64,000 nucleotides of DNA from Arthrobacter sp. 24S4-2 (GCF_005280255.1 NZ_CP040018.1:1488001-1552000); one strand, 5' to 3'. Shown: positions 53,361 to 61,952, numbered from the stretch's first letter. Notes: generated by a model not told the origin, from the sequence alone. A program made the numbers and translations.

Positions 53361-53447
53361 GAGTAACCAGAGCCGGCCTGCGTGCGGGCGTCACAGATAT
53401 TCAAGTAGTCACTACTCGCGCCAGCGTGAACGTTGGCTGGGTAGCGT
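53361..53447 (+). promoter_or_regulatory. Shared promoter/operator module before LuxR ATPase 5
   Basis: Half-site GAGTAACC at 53361; near-perfect operator AGTAGT-C-ACTACT at 53404-53416 followed by CGCGCC, a 19-base spacer and TAGCGT at 53442-53447 as -10. The 13-bp dyad is the clearest copy of the motif. The rest of the 390-base divergent intergenic region (53132-53523) shows no gene. Confidence 0.5.
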
Positions 53448-53523
53448 AGGACTAGCTAATGCCGGCAGATGGTTGGGGGCGGTCCGGAACTTCGCGCTCC
53501 GCGGCTTAGGAAGCGACGCAACC

Positions 53524-56124
53524 ATGGACGTTTGGGCAGAAAATTCACCTTTCCACCCGGTCATTCGTGCGGCCGAACTGAAGGCGGCCCTCGACGCCTT
53601 GTCCGGCCCGGGGAGCTCAGGCGTCATCGTGACGGGGGCGGCCGGCTCCGGCCGGAGCAGGCTCCTGGCTGCGGCCGGAGAGTCACTCTCCGGACAGCTG
53701 GCCGTCATTGCGCACAGCATCCCCGAGTCCTGCCGCCGGATGAAGTTCGGCATTGGCAGCCTGCTCGCGCCCGCCCTGCCGGCAGGGTACAAGGTGTCAC
53801 CGCTGACGATCGTGCGGGCCTGCCGCGATGCCCTGCGGAGCCAGGATCCGGGAGCCGGCGGAATCCTGATGGTCCTGGACAATGTGGATCACCTGGACGG
53901 TACGTCGCTGTGGGTCCTGAACCAGCTGCTCGCGGAGCCTGACATCAGGATGCTGGCCAGCCACCGTTCGGACCGGCAACTTCAGATGGAGCTGATGGAA
54001 TCGGTGGTGGCCCGGCAGCTGACCGTGGTGACCCTTGAAGACCTCACTGTCGAGCAGCTCCGGACCTTACTGGAGCACCGTTTGCCGGCCCGGCCCGGCC
54101 GCAGCCTGGTGCGCGAAATCCATGCCGCCTCCGGTGCCAACGCCCTGACGGCCAAGTGGCTCGTCGAAGAGGCACTTGCGGGCGGCCGGATCGTGGAACG
54201 GGCCGGGAGCTGCATGCTGGTCCGCCCGCTGGGGCCGGAGGATGGGCGGCAACACGAGCTGGCGCGGCGGCGGATTGAAACACTGCCCCGGGAGCAGCGT
54301 CAGGTGGTGGATTTCCTTGCGGCTGCTGAGCCGGCCCCGCTCTCTGTCCTGGCCCAGGCGGTTCCGCCGGAAGCCCTGAGCGCCCTTGAGAAGCGCAACA
54401 TGATCCACTTTCAGATCAGGTGCGACGGCGGGGCCGATGTCACGCTGAGCCACGAGGTGGAGGGCAACGTGGCCCGCCATCTTCGCGCCGAAGCGCAGCC
54501 GTTGGATCTGAGTGGCATGATTTCCCGTCATCCCGCATACCAGGCTGACTCGTCGCTGTGGGCCCTCCTTCGCGGGGTGGAGGCCGCGCTCGACGCCGGG
54601 ACGGCTGTTCCGGACCTGGACCTCCTGGCCGTGGCAACCACCGCCAATAACCTCTATGACAGCGACCGCGCACTACGGGCAGCCGAAGCCGTCAAGGCAC
54701 CTGAGCTCAAGCTGAAGGCGCAGACCGAGGCGGCGCGGGCGTTGTTCCATGCCCGGAACTACGGGAAGAGCGCCGGCCTGCTCCAAGGCCTCGTGGAAAC
54801 AACGCCGGCAGTCCTCAGCATCGAGTTCGCACGTGCCGTGGCGCTGCTGCTGCAGGTCCTCTTGCCCACCAACCCGGGCCGTGACGCCCTGCAGTCCGTC
54901 CTGGACACGGCACGACGTCGCCTCAGCCTGGCAGCGGCGGCGTCCTTTGGCGATGAGGCTGCTGATTTGTACCAAAACGCAGTCCAGGACGAGCTCCACG
55001 TCCTGCAGCTGTTCCTGGAGTCGCGCGAGGGAAACTGGCCCAGCCCGGGCGGTGAGCTCTTCCACCGGCTGTGCCCGGCGGATTCCGGCGATAGCGGGCA
55101 CTCCGGTCCGGGTGGTGAGCCGTCATCCCACGCGGGTATCTTCCTCCTTGCCCTGGCCGCCCAAGGCCTGTCCGTGCGCGGAAAGTCCGCGGACGCCGTC
55201 GTGCTTTCCACCAGGGCGCTGAACGCAGTGGAGCGGCTGCCGCGGTGCAGTGTCGACTTCCATTCCATGGTGCTGACGATCCACGCCTCCAACCTGGCGA
55301 GGCTGGGCCAAAGTCCCGGGGCCGGGAACGCGGCGGAACCCACGGGCAGCAACAAGTGGATGAGCTATCCCGGCGGCCCCCTGCAGCTCTTCAGGGCCAT
55401 GATGTTTTGCCGGCACGCCGCTGCTGACCGCGCCGCACAGGGTGCCCCGGGAATGGCCGGCGGAACGCCCGGCGGCCCTGAAGACCTGCTCGCGCTGACC
55501 TTGGGCGCGCAGGCCACGGCCGAGTGGATGACCTGGGACCTGGCACACGTTCCCGGTGCCCCGGACTCCCGGCCGGACAGGTCCGGAGTGGCCGTGCTTT
55601 CAGTGGCACTGCCATCGCCGGCCATGCCTTCCGACGGCGACATCTCCGCCAGGCTGGCCGAAACGTATGCGTCCGTCGCACGGCCGGCGGTGACCGGTGC
55701 GGTGGGCCCGCCGGTAAGAACGCCGCGTAAGCCTGCGAAGGCAGCCGGCGGCGGCCGGGGGCGCCGGGCGGTGGAGCTGCTGAACCTGGGTGCTTCGGCG
55801 CGCGGGGAGAATCCGGGGCATGACCAGGCCGCCGACGGGATTGGCGACTGGAGCTGGTCAACGGCAAGGAGCGGCGGTCCGGTGCCTGCTGGGCCACTGG
55901 AGAACCGCCGGGCCGCCGCCGACCCCGCGAAGCTCTCGCAGCGGGAGCGGGAAGTGGCGGTGCTGGTTGTCTCCGGAATGGGGAGCGCGCAGGTCGCCAG
56001 GGAGCTTGGGATCGCCGTGAATACGGTGAATGCGCACCTTCAGAGGATCTATGGCAAGCTCGGGGTTTCCCGCCGCCAGGAGCTCGCTGAGCTGTGGAGA
56101 AGCCTGGATGCGGCAGGGCTGTGA
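53524..56124 (+). CDS. ATPase LuxR-type regulator with Arg in Walker A (5 of 5)
   Basis: An 866-residue relative of the four tandem regulators; ATG 53524 (MDVWAENSPF) is preferred over TTG 53473. The P-loop reads GAAGSGRS (residues 38-45) with Arg in place of Lys, and Walker B is LMVLDNVDHLD. The helical middle is followed by a low-complexity Gly/Ala/Arg stretch (residues 725-800) and a C-terminal HTH: LSQREREVAVLVVSGMGSAQ with NTVNAHLQRIYGKLGVS. The HTH lacks the RTVEGHLY form shared by the other four, so its DNA site may differ. The promoter carries the shared operator, suggesting it belongs to the same regulon. Confidence 0.85.
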   Translation: MDVWAENSPFHPVIRAAELKAALDALSGPGSSGVIVTGAAGSGRSRLLAAAGESLSGQLAVIAHSIPESCRRMKFGIGSLLAPALPAGYKVSPLTIVRACRDALRSQDPGAGGILMVLDNVDHLDGTSLWVLNQLLAEPDIRMLASHRSDRQLQMELMESVVARQLTVVTLEDLTVEQLRTLLEHRLPARPGRSLVREIHAASGANALTAKWLVEEALAGGRIVERAGSCMLVRPLGPEDGRQHELARRRIETLPREQRQVVDFLAAAEPAPLSVLAQAVPPEALSALEKRNMIHFQIRCDGGADVTLSHEVEGNVARHLRAEAQPLDLSGMISRHPAYQADSSLWALLRGVEAALDAGTAVPDLDLLAVATTANNLYDSDRALRAAEAVKAPELKLKAQTEAARALFHARNYGKSAGLLQGLVETTPAVLSIEFARAVALLLQVLLPTNPGRDALQSVLDTARRRLSLAAAASFGDEAADLYQNAVQDELHVLQLFLESREGNWPSPGGELFHRLCPADSGDSGHSGPGGEPSSHAGIFLLALAAQGLSVRGKSADAVVLSTRALNAVERLPRCSVDFHSMVLTIHASNLARLGQSPGAGNAAEPTGSNKWMSYPGGPLQLFRAMMFCRHAAADRAAQGAPGMAGGTPGGPEDLLALTLGAQATAEWMTWDLAHVPGAPDSRPDRSGVAVLSVALPSPAMPSDGDISARLAETYASVARPAVTGAVGPPVRTPRKPAKAAGGGRGRRAVELLNLGASARGENPGHDQAADGIGDWSWSTARSGGPVPAGPLENRRAAADPAKLSQREREVAVLVVSGMGSAQVARELGIAVNTVNAHLQRIYGKLGVSRRQELAELWRSLDAAGL

Positions 56125-56248
56125 CACCGGTCCCGGAACCGGGGCCCGGCAATAGTGGGACAATTGAGGAGTAGCACCGCGGACCCAAGCGGTGTGCCTG
56201 GCGTGGCAGTGAGCCATCGGCAGGTCTTGCCTATCTAGGAGCTCCAGT

Positions 56249-57579
56249 TTGGTCATGGTACCCACTCCCGCTACCGCAGACGCCGAGGTCGCGTTCAGTG
56301 ATGTCGAGGTCCTGCGTATCCGCAACGACTTCCCTGTCCTGGATCAGGAAGTCAACGGCAGGCCGCTGGTGTATCTGGACTCCGGCGCCACCTCACAGAA
56401 CCCCCGTAGCGTGCTCGAAGCCGAGCAGGAGTTCTACGAACTAAGGAATGCCGCAGTGCATCGCGGCGCACATCATCTGGCCGTCCAGGCCACGGACGCA
56501 TTTGAGGACGCCCGCGCCACTGTTGCGAGTTTCGTGGGGGTTGCGGAGGACGAGCTGGTCTGGACCGCAAACGCCACGGCGGGGCTCAACCTGCTTGCCT
56601 ACGCTTTCTCCAACGCCAGCATCGGCGCTGTCGGCGGCGAAGCCCGCCGCTTCGCGCTCGGCCCGGGGACGAGGTGCTGGTGACCGAAATGGAACACCAC
56701 GCGAACCTTATTCCGTGGCAGGAACTGTGCCGGCGCACCGGCGCCACACTGAAATTCATTCCCATTGACGACGACGGCGCGCTGCGCCTTGACGAGGCAT
56801 CCCGCCTGGTGACCGGACGCACCAAGGTCCTCGCGTTCACGCACGCCTCGAACGTCCTCGGAACCATCAACCCGGTGGCCGAGCTCGTCCGGCTCGCCAG
56901 GGGAGTGGGCGCCCTTGTGGTCCTGGACGCCTGCCAGTCCGCACCGCACCTTCCGCTGGACCTGAAGGCCCTGGATGTCGACTTCGCCGTTTTCTCCGGG
57001 CACAAGATGCTGGCGCCGACCGGCATCGGCGGTGTCTACGGCCGGCGGGAACTGCTCAATGCCATGCCTCCGTTCCTGACCGGCGGCTCGATGATCACCA
57101 CCGTGACCATGGACAAGGCGGAGTACCTCCCCGCACCCCAGCGGTTCGAAGCCGGAACACAGCCCATTTCGCAGGCCGTGGCGCTCGCCGCCGCCGCCAA
57201 TTACCTGCGCGAAACGGGCATGGAACGCATCGCCGGCTGGGAAGCGGCACTGGGCCAGCGGCTCGTCGAAGGGCTAAGCGCCATTGACGGAGTGCGCGTC
57301 GTCGGGCCGGCGGCAGGCGTGGAACGGCTGGGGCTGGCAGCCTTCGACGTTGCCGGCGTTCACGCACACGACGTCGGCCAGTACCTGGACAGCATGGGCA
57401 TTGCGGTCAGGGTGGGACACCACTGCGCGCAGCCGCTGCACCGCAGGCTTGGCCTGACCGCCACCACCCGGGCGAGCACTTACCTGTATAACACCACGGA
57501 CGAAGTGGATCTGTTGCTCGAAGCGGTGGCCCAGGTACGGCCCTACTTCGGCGTCGTCACTGACGGAGCGGCGAAATGA
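56249..57579 (+). CDS. sufS: SufS-type cysteine desulfurase, frame interrupted
   Basis: With one correction this encodes about 443 residues. PLP-dependent enzyme mobilising sulfur from cysteine for Fe-S clusters. It has YLDSGATSQNP, AVHRGAHHLA, EMEHHANLIPW, the PLP Lys in FAVFSGHKMLAPTG and the active-site Cys loop VRVGHHCAQPLHRR. The frame breaks at 56665-56668: a fifth G gives LGPGDEVLVTEM. TTG 56249 sits 7 bases after AGGAG; ATG 56255 is an alternative. The stop overlaps sufU (ATGA). Confidence 0.9.
56665..56668 (+). other. Apparent one-base deletion in sufS
   Basis: Four G where five join ARRFALGPG to DEVLVTEMEHH. Confidence 0.85.
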
Positions 57580-58091
57580 GCGCCTTGGATGCGATGTACC
57601 AGCAGCTGATCCTGGAACATGCGAAGACCCGCAGCGGATCAGACCTGACGGCGGAGGAAGCCGCGGCCATGCCGAACCGGGCCGGAGTGGGTCAATGCCA
57701 TCAGCTCAATCCCGTCTGTGGCGACGAAATAACACTCCGGCTGGAGCTGGACATGGCCGGAAAAGAAGCGGCGGGTGGCGGCCCGGGCACGGCGGCTTCA
57801 ACGGTGAAAGGCGTGCACTGGCATGGTGACGGCTGTGCGATCTCAATGGCCTCGGCGTCCATACTGAGCGAGATGTCGGAGGGCGCCTCTCCGCAGGAAC
57901 TTGAAGGAATGATCGGTCATTTCAGGGAACTGATGCGATCCCGGGGCCGGCTGGAGCCGGACGAGGAAATCCTGGGCGACGCGGCAGCGCTGGCCGGCGT
58001 GGCGAAGTACCCTGCCAGGGTCAAATGCGCAATGCTGGCATGGGTCGCGGCCGAGGACGCCCTCAGGCAGGCCGTGGGCAGCGCCCTGTAG
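57576..58091 (+). CDS. sufU: SufU-type iron-sulfur cluster assembly sulfur acceptor
   Basis: A 171-residue SufU. The three conserved zinc/acceptor Cys are in LNPVCGDEI, HGDGCAISMAS and ARVKCAMLAW. SufU takes persulfide from SufS and passes it to the SUF scaffold. ATG overlaps the sufS stop by 4 bases, a common actinobacterial and firmicute pair. An insertion of Gly/Ala residues near position 60 is slightly unusual. Confidence 0.93.
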   Translation: MSALDAMYQQLILEHAKTRSGSDLTAEEAAAMPNRAGVGQCHQLNPVCGDEITLRLELDMAGKEAAGGGPGTAASTVKGVHWHGDGCAISMASASILSEMSEGASPQELEGMIGHFRELMRSRGRLEPDEEILGDAAALAGVAKYPARVKCAMLAWVAAEDALRQAVGSAL

Positions 58092-58121
58092 GTCTTGAGG
58101 CGTCTGGTCCTTGCAAGTGGG

Positions 58122-58376
58122 TTAGGTCTTGCCGGCGTCGGGGTGCTCGTCATCGGCCAGCGTCGAGTGGTGCTGGACGTAGTCCTCGATGGCGTGCTCG
58201 GGCACACGGTAGGACCGGCCGAACCGGACGGCCGGCAGATCGTGCGCCTTGACGAGCCGGTACACGGTCATCCGCGACAGCCTCATGACTTCGGCTACCT
58301 CGGAAACTGTGAGGAAACGGGTATTGGAAAAACCTTCAGCGGCCACTTTTCTCAGCTCTCCTGGGACGTAGTTCAA
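58122..58376 (-). CDS. Small helix-turn-helix DNA-binding protein (excisionase/BldC-like)
   Basis: An 84-residue protein dominated by a winged HTH of the MerR/excisionase superfamily: FLTVSEVAEVMRLSRMTVYR, then DLPAVRFGRSYRVPEHAIED. Small chromosomal regulators such as BldC have this fold. No phage genes are nearby, so an excisionase role is unlikely. ATG 58376. It converges with sufU. Confidence 0.82.
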   Translation of the reverse strand: MNYVPGELRKVAAEGFSNTRFLTVSEVAEVMRLSRMTVYRLVKAHDLPAVRFGRSYRVPEHAIEDYVQHHSTLADDEHPDAGKT

Positions 58377-58494
58377 TCCTGGGGACGTACTTCGATCCTG
58401 AGATAAACGTCGCTGAGCCGATCGCCGATCTTACCGCTACTTTATGGCATGGTGAGCTTGATGTGAAGAGCGAACAGCAATGGGGAAAAAGACA

Positions 58495-58537
58495 AGTAGT
58501 GGCTACTCTAGTGGCGTGCAGGGTGCCCCCGTAGCCT
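58495..58537 (+). promoter_or_regulatory. Promoter with operator-like AGTAGTGGCTACT before a 45-residue ORF
   Basis: AGTAGT at 58495 and CTACT at 58503-58507 resemble the operator at 53404. TAGCCT at 58532-58537 fits a -10 box, placing the transcription start on or next to the ATG at 58544, so the mRNA may be leaderless. Confidence 0.4.
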
Positions 58538-58543
58538 TTTAAC

Positions 58544-58681
58544 ATGGTTGATATCCAGGACGACAGTGAATGGCGTCAAACGCAGCACAGGATTCGCAGG
58601 GCGGAAATTGTGTGCGTTATTTCGCTGGTGGTGCTTACCGTGCTGACCATTGCTGCCGGCTTCTCCGATTTTGTCCGGTAA
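58544..58681 (+). CDS. Tiny membrane protein (45 residues)
   Basis: ATG 58544 to TAA 58681. A charged N-terminus (MVDIQDDSEWRQ, then RIRRAE) precedes one helix IVCVISLVVLTVLTIAAGF and a short tail. No family is recognised. Evidence for coding is the well-placed promoter, clear amphipathic-plus-helix pattern and the hairpin following it. Probably inner membrane with the charged end inside. Confidence 0.55.
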   Translation: MVDIQDDSEWRQTQHRIRRAEIVCVISLVVLTVLTIAAGFSDFVR

Positions 58682-58718
58682 TTGGGCCCGGCAGGGAAAT
58701 TGGCCAGCTTCGCAAACA

Positions 58719-58748
58719 AAACTCCGGCGGGTGGACCGGCCGGAGTTT
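58719..58748. terminator. Bidirectional hairpin between two tiny convergent genes
   Basis: AAACTCCGGC (58719-58728) pairs with GCCGGAGTTT (58739-58748), 10-base loop, A/T flanks on both sides. It lies between stops at 58681 (plus) and 58774 (minus) and would serve both. Confidence 0.7.
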
Positions 58749-58773
58749 GATTGTGTTGTGGAAATTCCGAAAA

Positions 58774-58905
58774 TTAGTGGGGAAATACTACAATTACCCA
58801 CGCGATAAGCCCCAATAGGGTCAGGGCAAAGTATAACGACCAGTTTCTGCGGTCGCTTTTACGGTGGTTACCGTGCCAAACCCTTTCCATCTCGTTCGCA
58901 TCCAT
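58774..58905 (-). CDS. Tiny membrane protein (43 residues)
   Basis: ATG 58905 to TAA 58774. MDANEMERVWHG and a basic HRKSDRRNW stretch precede one helix YFALTLLGLIAWVIVVF. No family is recognised. TAGATT seven bases upstream of the ATG could be a -10, so translation may be leaderless like that of its convergent neighbour. The 250 bases upstream to 59156 show no other gene. Confidence 0.5.
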   Translation of the reverse strand: MDANEMERVWHGNHRKSDRRNWSLYFALTLLGLIAWVIVVFPH

Positions 58906-59156
58906 AGCAGCAATCTATGGCCTTATCACGTTCAGGTAACAGCGTGTCGTCCACCCCATTTACGGACCCCGCCACTCCATTTGCGGTACCGGCTACTCGA
59001 GTGCCCCGCGGCCGCCTCCAGTGCACGGATGCGACGGCCGCCTGAGCGGGCCGACCTGCAAAAGACGGTAGTCTGGTTGCGCGCCAGCGGGTACCGGAGG
59101 ATTCCGTCCCCGGCTGCGAAATCAGCAATGCCGGAGAAGTGGAAGAGGGCCGTCAA

Positions 59157-60689
59157 GTGAAGTTCGTGGTGCAGGGGGATCTGGGCCAGGGCGCTTACCA
59201 CGTCGGCGATGAGGCCATGACTGTTGCCGCAGTGGACGAACTCTCCGGGCGGACCGGTGCCTCCTTTGTGTTGCTGTCCCGCGACCCGGGACAGACCGTC
59301 GGGCTGTACGGCACGGCGTCGATACCCACCATCGAATTCCCATGGCCGCCTGCCGAACGCAGCGCACACCTGGAGCTGGTGCGCCGCGCAGTCCGCGGTG
59401 ACCGCGCCGCACTCCCGCCGGCCGACCACGTGTGGGGCGTCATCGACGAGGTGGCCAAGGCCGACGGCGTACTGATTGCAGGCGGTGGCAATATGAACTC
59501 GCTGTACGGCTGGCTGCTCTACGAGCGCGCCGCCGTCGCCATCATCGCCCGCGAACTCGGCAAACCGCTCGTGGTCAGCGGCCAGACGTTCGGCCCCACC
59601 CTGCTGCCGCAGGACCGCAAGGTCCTCCACGAACTGCTGGAATGCGCCACCCTCATCGGCGCCCGCGAGCCGTCGTCCTACGCCCTGGGATTCGAACTGG
59701 GCCTGGGCTCGGACAGGCTTGTCCGCGTGCTCGACGACGGCAGCTTCCTGCCGTCGTCGGCCCGGCACCTGCCTTCGGCAGCGGAACAAGCCCCGCCGGC
59801 CGGAGACGGATTGCCGGACCTCCCTGCCGGTGGCTACATCGCAGCGACGGTGGGCCCCGACGCCTGGCGGGAGGGGACCCGAACCCTGGCGCCGATCGCC
59901 GCGGTCCTGGACCGTGCCGCGCTGCTGACCGGGCTGCCCGTGTACCTGCTGCCCCACATGGGCGCACTGGGCTCCGCGGAAAACGGCAGTGACCATGAGT
60001 CCCACCGCACGGTGCTGGCCCACTCCCGATCGGGGCAGCTCACAATGCTGCCCGTCCTGCCGGTCCGCACCGCGGCGGAAGTGACGGCGGCAGCCGCCCT
60101 GGTGATCACCAACCGGTACCACCCCGCGGTATTCGGCCTGGCGGCCGGCGTTCCCGTGGTGTCGCTGGCCAACGATGCCTATTCCGACATCCGGCTCACG
60201 GGCGCCCACGGAAACTGGGGGCTCGGCGACTGGGCCCTGCCGCTGCCAAGCCTCGCCCCCGGCGGAGTGGACGACGCCGTGGCGGAAGCCTGGGGGCGCC
60301 GGGACGAGATCCGGCAGCACCTCGAACGGCTGCGGCCCGGGTTCCAGGAGTCGCAGGAGCAATGGTGGGACGCCGTGGCGGCGGTTCTGGCCGGCGGCAC
60401 CCGCCCCAGCTACGCCGGGCTTGCGGAGGCGCCGGCCCTGCGCTCCGCTGCGCCCTGGTCGGGGCAGGCCGCCGAACAGCGCGAGCTGTTCCGGACGCTC
60501 AGCCTGGGAACCGGAAGGCTCTGGACAGAATGGGACGACGTACGGTCCCAGCGCGACGTACTCATCCATGAACGGGATGAAGCAAGACGGGAAAAGGACA
60601 GGATCCTGGAATCACGAACATTCAAGGCCGCGAAACTGCTGGGCCGGGGCGCCGGCATCGCCCGCCGACTGACCGGAAGGAAGCGCTGA
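59157..60689 (+). CDS. Polysaccharide pyruvyl transferase family protein
   Basis: A 510-residue enzyme expected to add ketal-pyruvate to sugars of a surface polymer, or to act as a related GT-B-fold transferase. GTG 59157 follows AGAGGG. Motifs: GDLGQGAYHVGDEAMT, LIAGGGNMNSLYG, VVSGQTFGPTLLP and the signature ITNRYHPAVFGLA. The last 60 residues form a charged helix (RDEARREKDRILESR) likely to be a coiled coil or membrane-surface helix. The stop overlaps the next start by one base (TGATG). Substrate is unknown. Confidence 0.87.
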   Translation: MKFVVQGDLGQGAYHVGDEAMTVAAVDELSGRTGASFVLLSRDPGQTVGLYGTASIPTIEFPWPPAERSAHLELVRRAVRGDRAALPPADHVWGVIDEVAKADGVLIAGGGNMNSLYGWLLYERAAVAIIARELGKPLVVSGQTFGPTLLPQDRKVLHELLECATLIGAREPSSYALGFELGLGSDRLVRVLDDGSFLPSSARHLPSAAEQAPPAGDGLPDLPAGGYIAATVGPDAWREGTRTLAPIAAVLDRAALLTGLPVYLLPHMGALGSAENGSDHESHRTVLAHSRSGQLTMLPVLPVRTAAEVTAAAALVITNRYHPAVFGLAAGVPVVSLANDAYSDIRLTGAHGNWGLGDWALPLPSLAPGGVDDAVAEAWGRRDEIRQHLERLRPGFQESQEQWWDAVAAVLAGGTRPSYAGLAEAPALRSAAPWSGQAAEQRELFRTLSLGTGRLWTEWDDVRSQRDVLIHERDEARREKDRILESRTFKAAKLLGRGAGIARRLTGRKR

Positions 60690-61672
60690 TGGCTGACGGA
60701 CGCGTCAATGTGGTGGTTCGGACCAAGAACCGCCCGGTCCTGCTGAACCGGGCCCTGGAAAACATCCTCGGCCAGTCCTACCAGGACTTTTCCGTCGTGG
60801 TGGTCAACGACGGCGGGGATCCGGCTCCCGTTGACGCATTGGCCCAAGGCTACGGGCACCTTCCCGCCGGCAAACTCACCGTGATCCACCACCCGCAGAG
60901 CAAGGGCATGGAGGCGGCCACCAACGCCGGCATCGCGGCGTCCGCTTCGGAGTACGTTGCCGTGCATGACGACGACGACCGGTGGCACCCGGATTTCCTG
61001 CTCAAGACCGTGGGCCTGCTGGACGGGAAAGCCACCGCGCAGGGCGTCGCCGTCAGGACCAACGTGGTGTACGAGGAAGTCCGCGATGGGGCCATCGTGG
61101 AGACGGGGTCCTTCGCGTACTGGCCCGATCTTCAGGCGATCACGCTGACGGATATGCTGCGCATCAACAGGATCGTCCCCATTTCCTTCCTTTACCGGCG
61201 CTCCGTTCACGAACACATCGGTTTCTACAACGAGGAACTTGACGTGGTGGGGGACTGGGAGTTCTACCTGCGCTTCCTGCAGGCCTACCCGATGGAGCTG
61301 CTCGACGACGAACCGCTGGCCTTCTGGTGCCAGCGGCCCGCAGCCAGCGGCGACATGGGGAACAGCGTCATTGCTGCCGCCGACGAACATGCGAAGTTCG
61401 ACAGCCTCGTGAGGGACGCCTTCCTGCGGCGCGAAGCCGGCAAGACGGGAGTGGGGTACCTGCTTTATTTAGCACAACTGAGCGGGCAGCAGGAGGAAGC
61501 CGCCGCCGAAGCACGCGTGCTGGCTGACCGGGTGGTATCCACCCTGGAGGCCCTCAACCGCCGAATCGCGGCGCTGGAAGAGACGGTGGTCCGGCGGACC
61601 AGCGTCTTCGAGTTTGTGGGCAGGCCCGCCCGCGTGGCCGCGCGGCTCTGGAAGTCCCGCCGGAAAGACTAG
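60689..61672 (+). CDS. Family 2 glycosyltransferase
   Basis: A 327-residue GT-A enzyme: NVVVRTKNRPVLLNRALENI, VVVNDGGDP, and the metal site VAVHDDDDRWHPDFL. No membrane helices are visible. The C-terminus has a short coiled coil and VGRPARVAARLWKS, similar in style to the tail of the pyruvyl transferase before it, suggesting both attach to the same complex or membrane. The two form an operon with a strong terminator after them. Product is unknown. Confidence 0.88.
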   Translation: MADGRVNVVVRTKNRPVLLNRALENILGQSYQDFSVVVVNDGGDPAPVDALAQGYGHLPAGKLTVIHHPQSKGMEAATNAGIAASASEYVAVHDDDDRWHPDFLLKTVGLLDGKATAQGVAVRTNVVYEEVRDGAIVETGSFAYWPDLQAITLTDMLRINRIVPISFLYRRSVHEHIGFYNEELDVVGDWEFYLRFLQAYPMELLDDEPLAFWCQRPAASGDMGNSVIAAADEHAKFDSLVRDAFLRREAGKTGVGYLLYLAQLSGQQEEAAAEARVLADRVVSTLEALNRRIAALEETVVRRTSVFEFVGRPARVAARLWKSRRKD

Positions 61673-61674
61673 CC

Positions 61675-61712
61675 TGTTCCTTCCAGCCGGCACGCACCGG
61701 CTGGAAGGAACA
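61675..61712. terminator. Strong bidirectional hairpin
   Basis: Perfect 16-bp stem TGTTCCTTCCAGCCGG (61675-61690) with 61697-61712 and a 6-base loop. It lies between the glycosyltransferase stop and the stop of the convergent small membrane gene. Confidence 0.8.
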
Positions 61713-61726
61713 AGGCCCGGCGATGG

Positions 61727-61948
61727 CTAGGCGACCAGCCCGGCGATGCCAATCGCGGCCGTTGCCGCGCCAAGCACCATGGAGACGGACACCAGGACCA
61801 CGTGCACCGTCAGGAACTTCGTGGCCTTGCCGGCCGGGTCACGGGCCCGCGGATCCTTCATCACGCGCTTGAGGAACTGGGGCCAGACCGCCAGCGACCA
61901 GACACCGGCAATGATGAGGATCCAGGCCAGGGCAACGGGAAGCTGCAC
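61727..61948 (-). CDS. SCO4848-type small membrane protein
   Basis: A 73-residue protein with two helices: VALAWILIIAGVWSLAVWPQ and HVVLVSVSMVLGAATAAIGI, separated by a charged loop KRVMKDPRARDPAG. The pattern (helix, W-rich turn, DP loop, VH-starting helix) matches the actinobacterial SCO4848 family as I remember it. Function is unknown. It follows the DUF2505 gene by 4 bases, so both are probably one transcript. Confidence 0.72.
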   Translation of the reverse strand: MQLPVALAWILIIAGVWSLAVWPQFLKRVMKDPRARDPAGKATKFLTVHVVLVSVSMVLGAATAAIGIAGLVA

Positions 61949-61952
61949 GGGA

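Noticed and set aside
28081..56124. Prophage or integrative element
   Set aside because: No integrase, terminase, capsid or transfer genes and no flanking direct repeats at a tRNA were found; tRNA-Gln at 23578 is not next to the accessory region.
58122..58376. Phage excisionase
   Set aside because: The fold fits, but there is no integrase or other phage gene nearby, so a chromosomal BldC-like regulator is more likely.
59061..59085. Additional copy of the shared promoter module before the pyruvyl transferase
   Set aside because: AAAAGACGGTAGTCTGG and a following GCGCGCC look similar, but the CACT element and a -10 at the right distance are missing.
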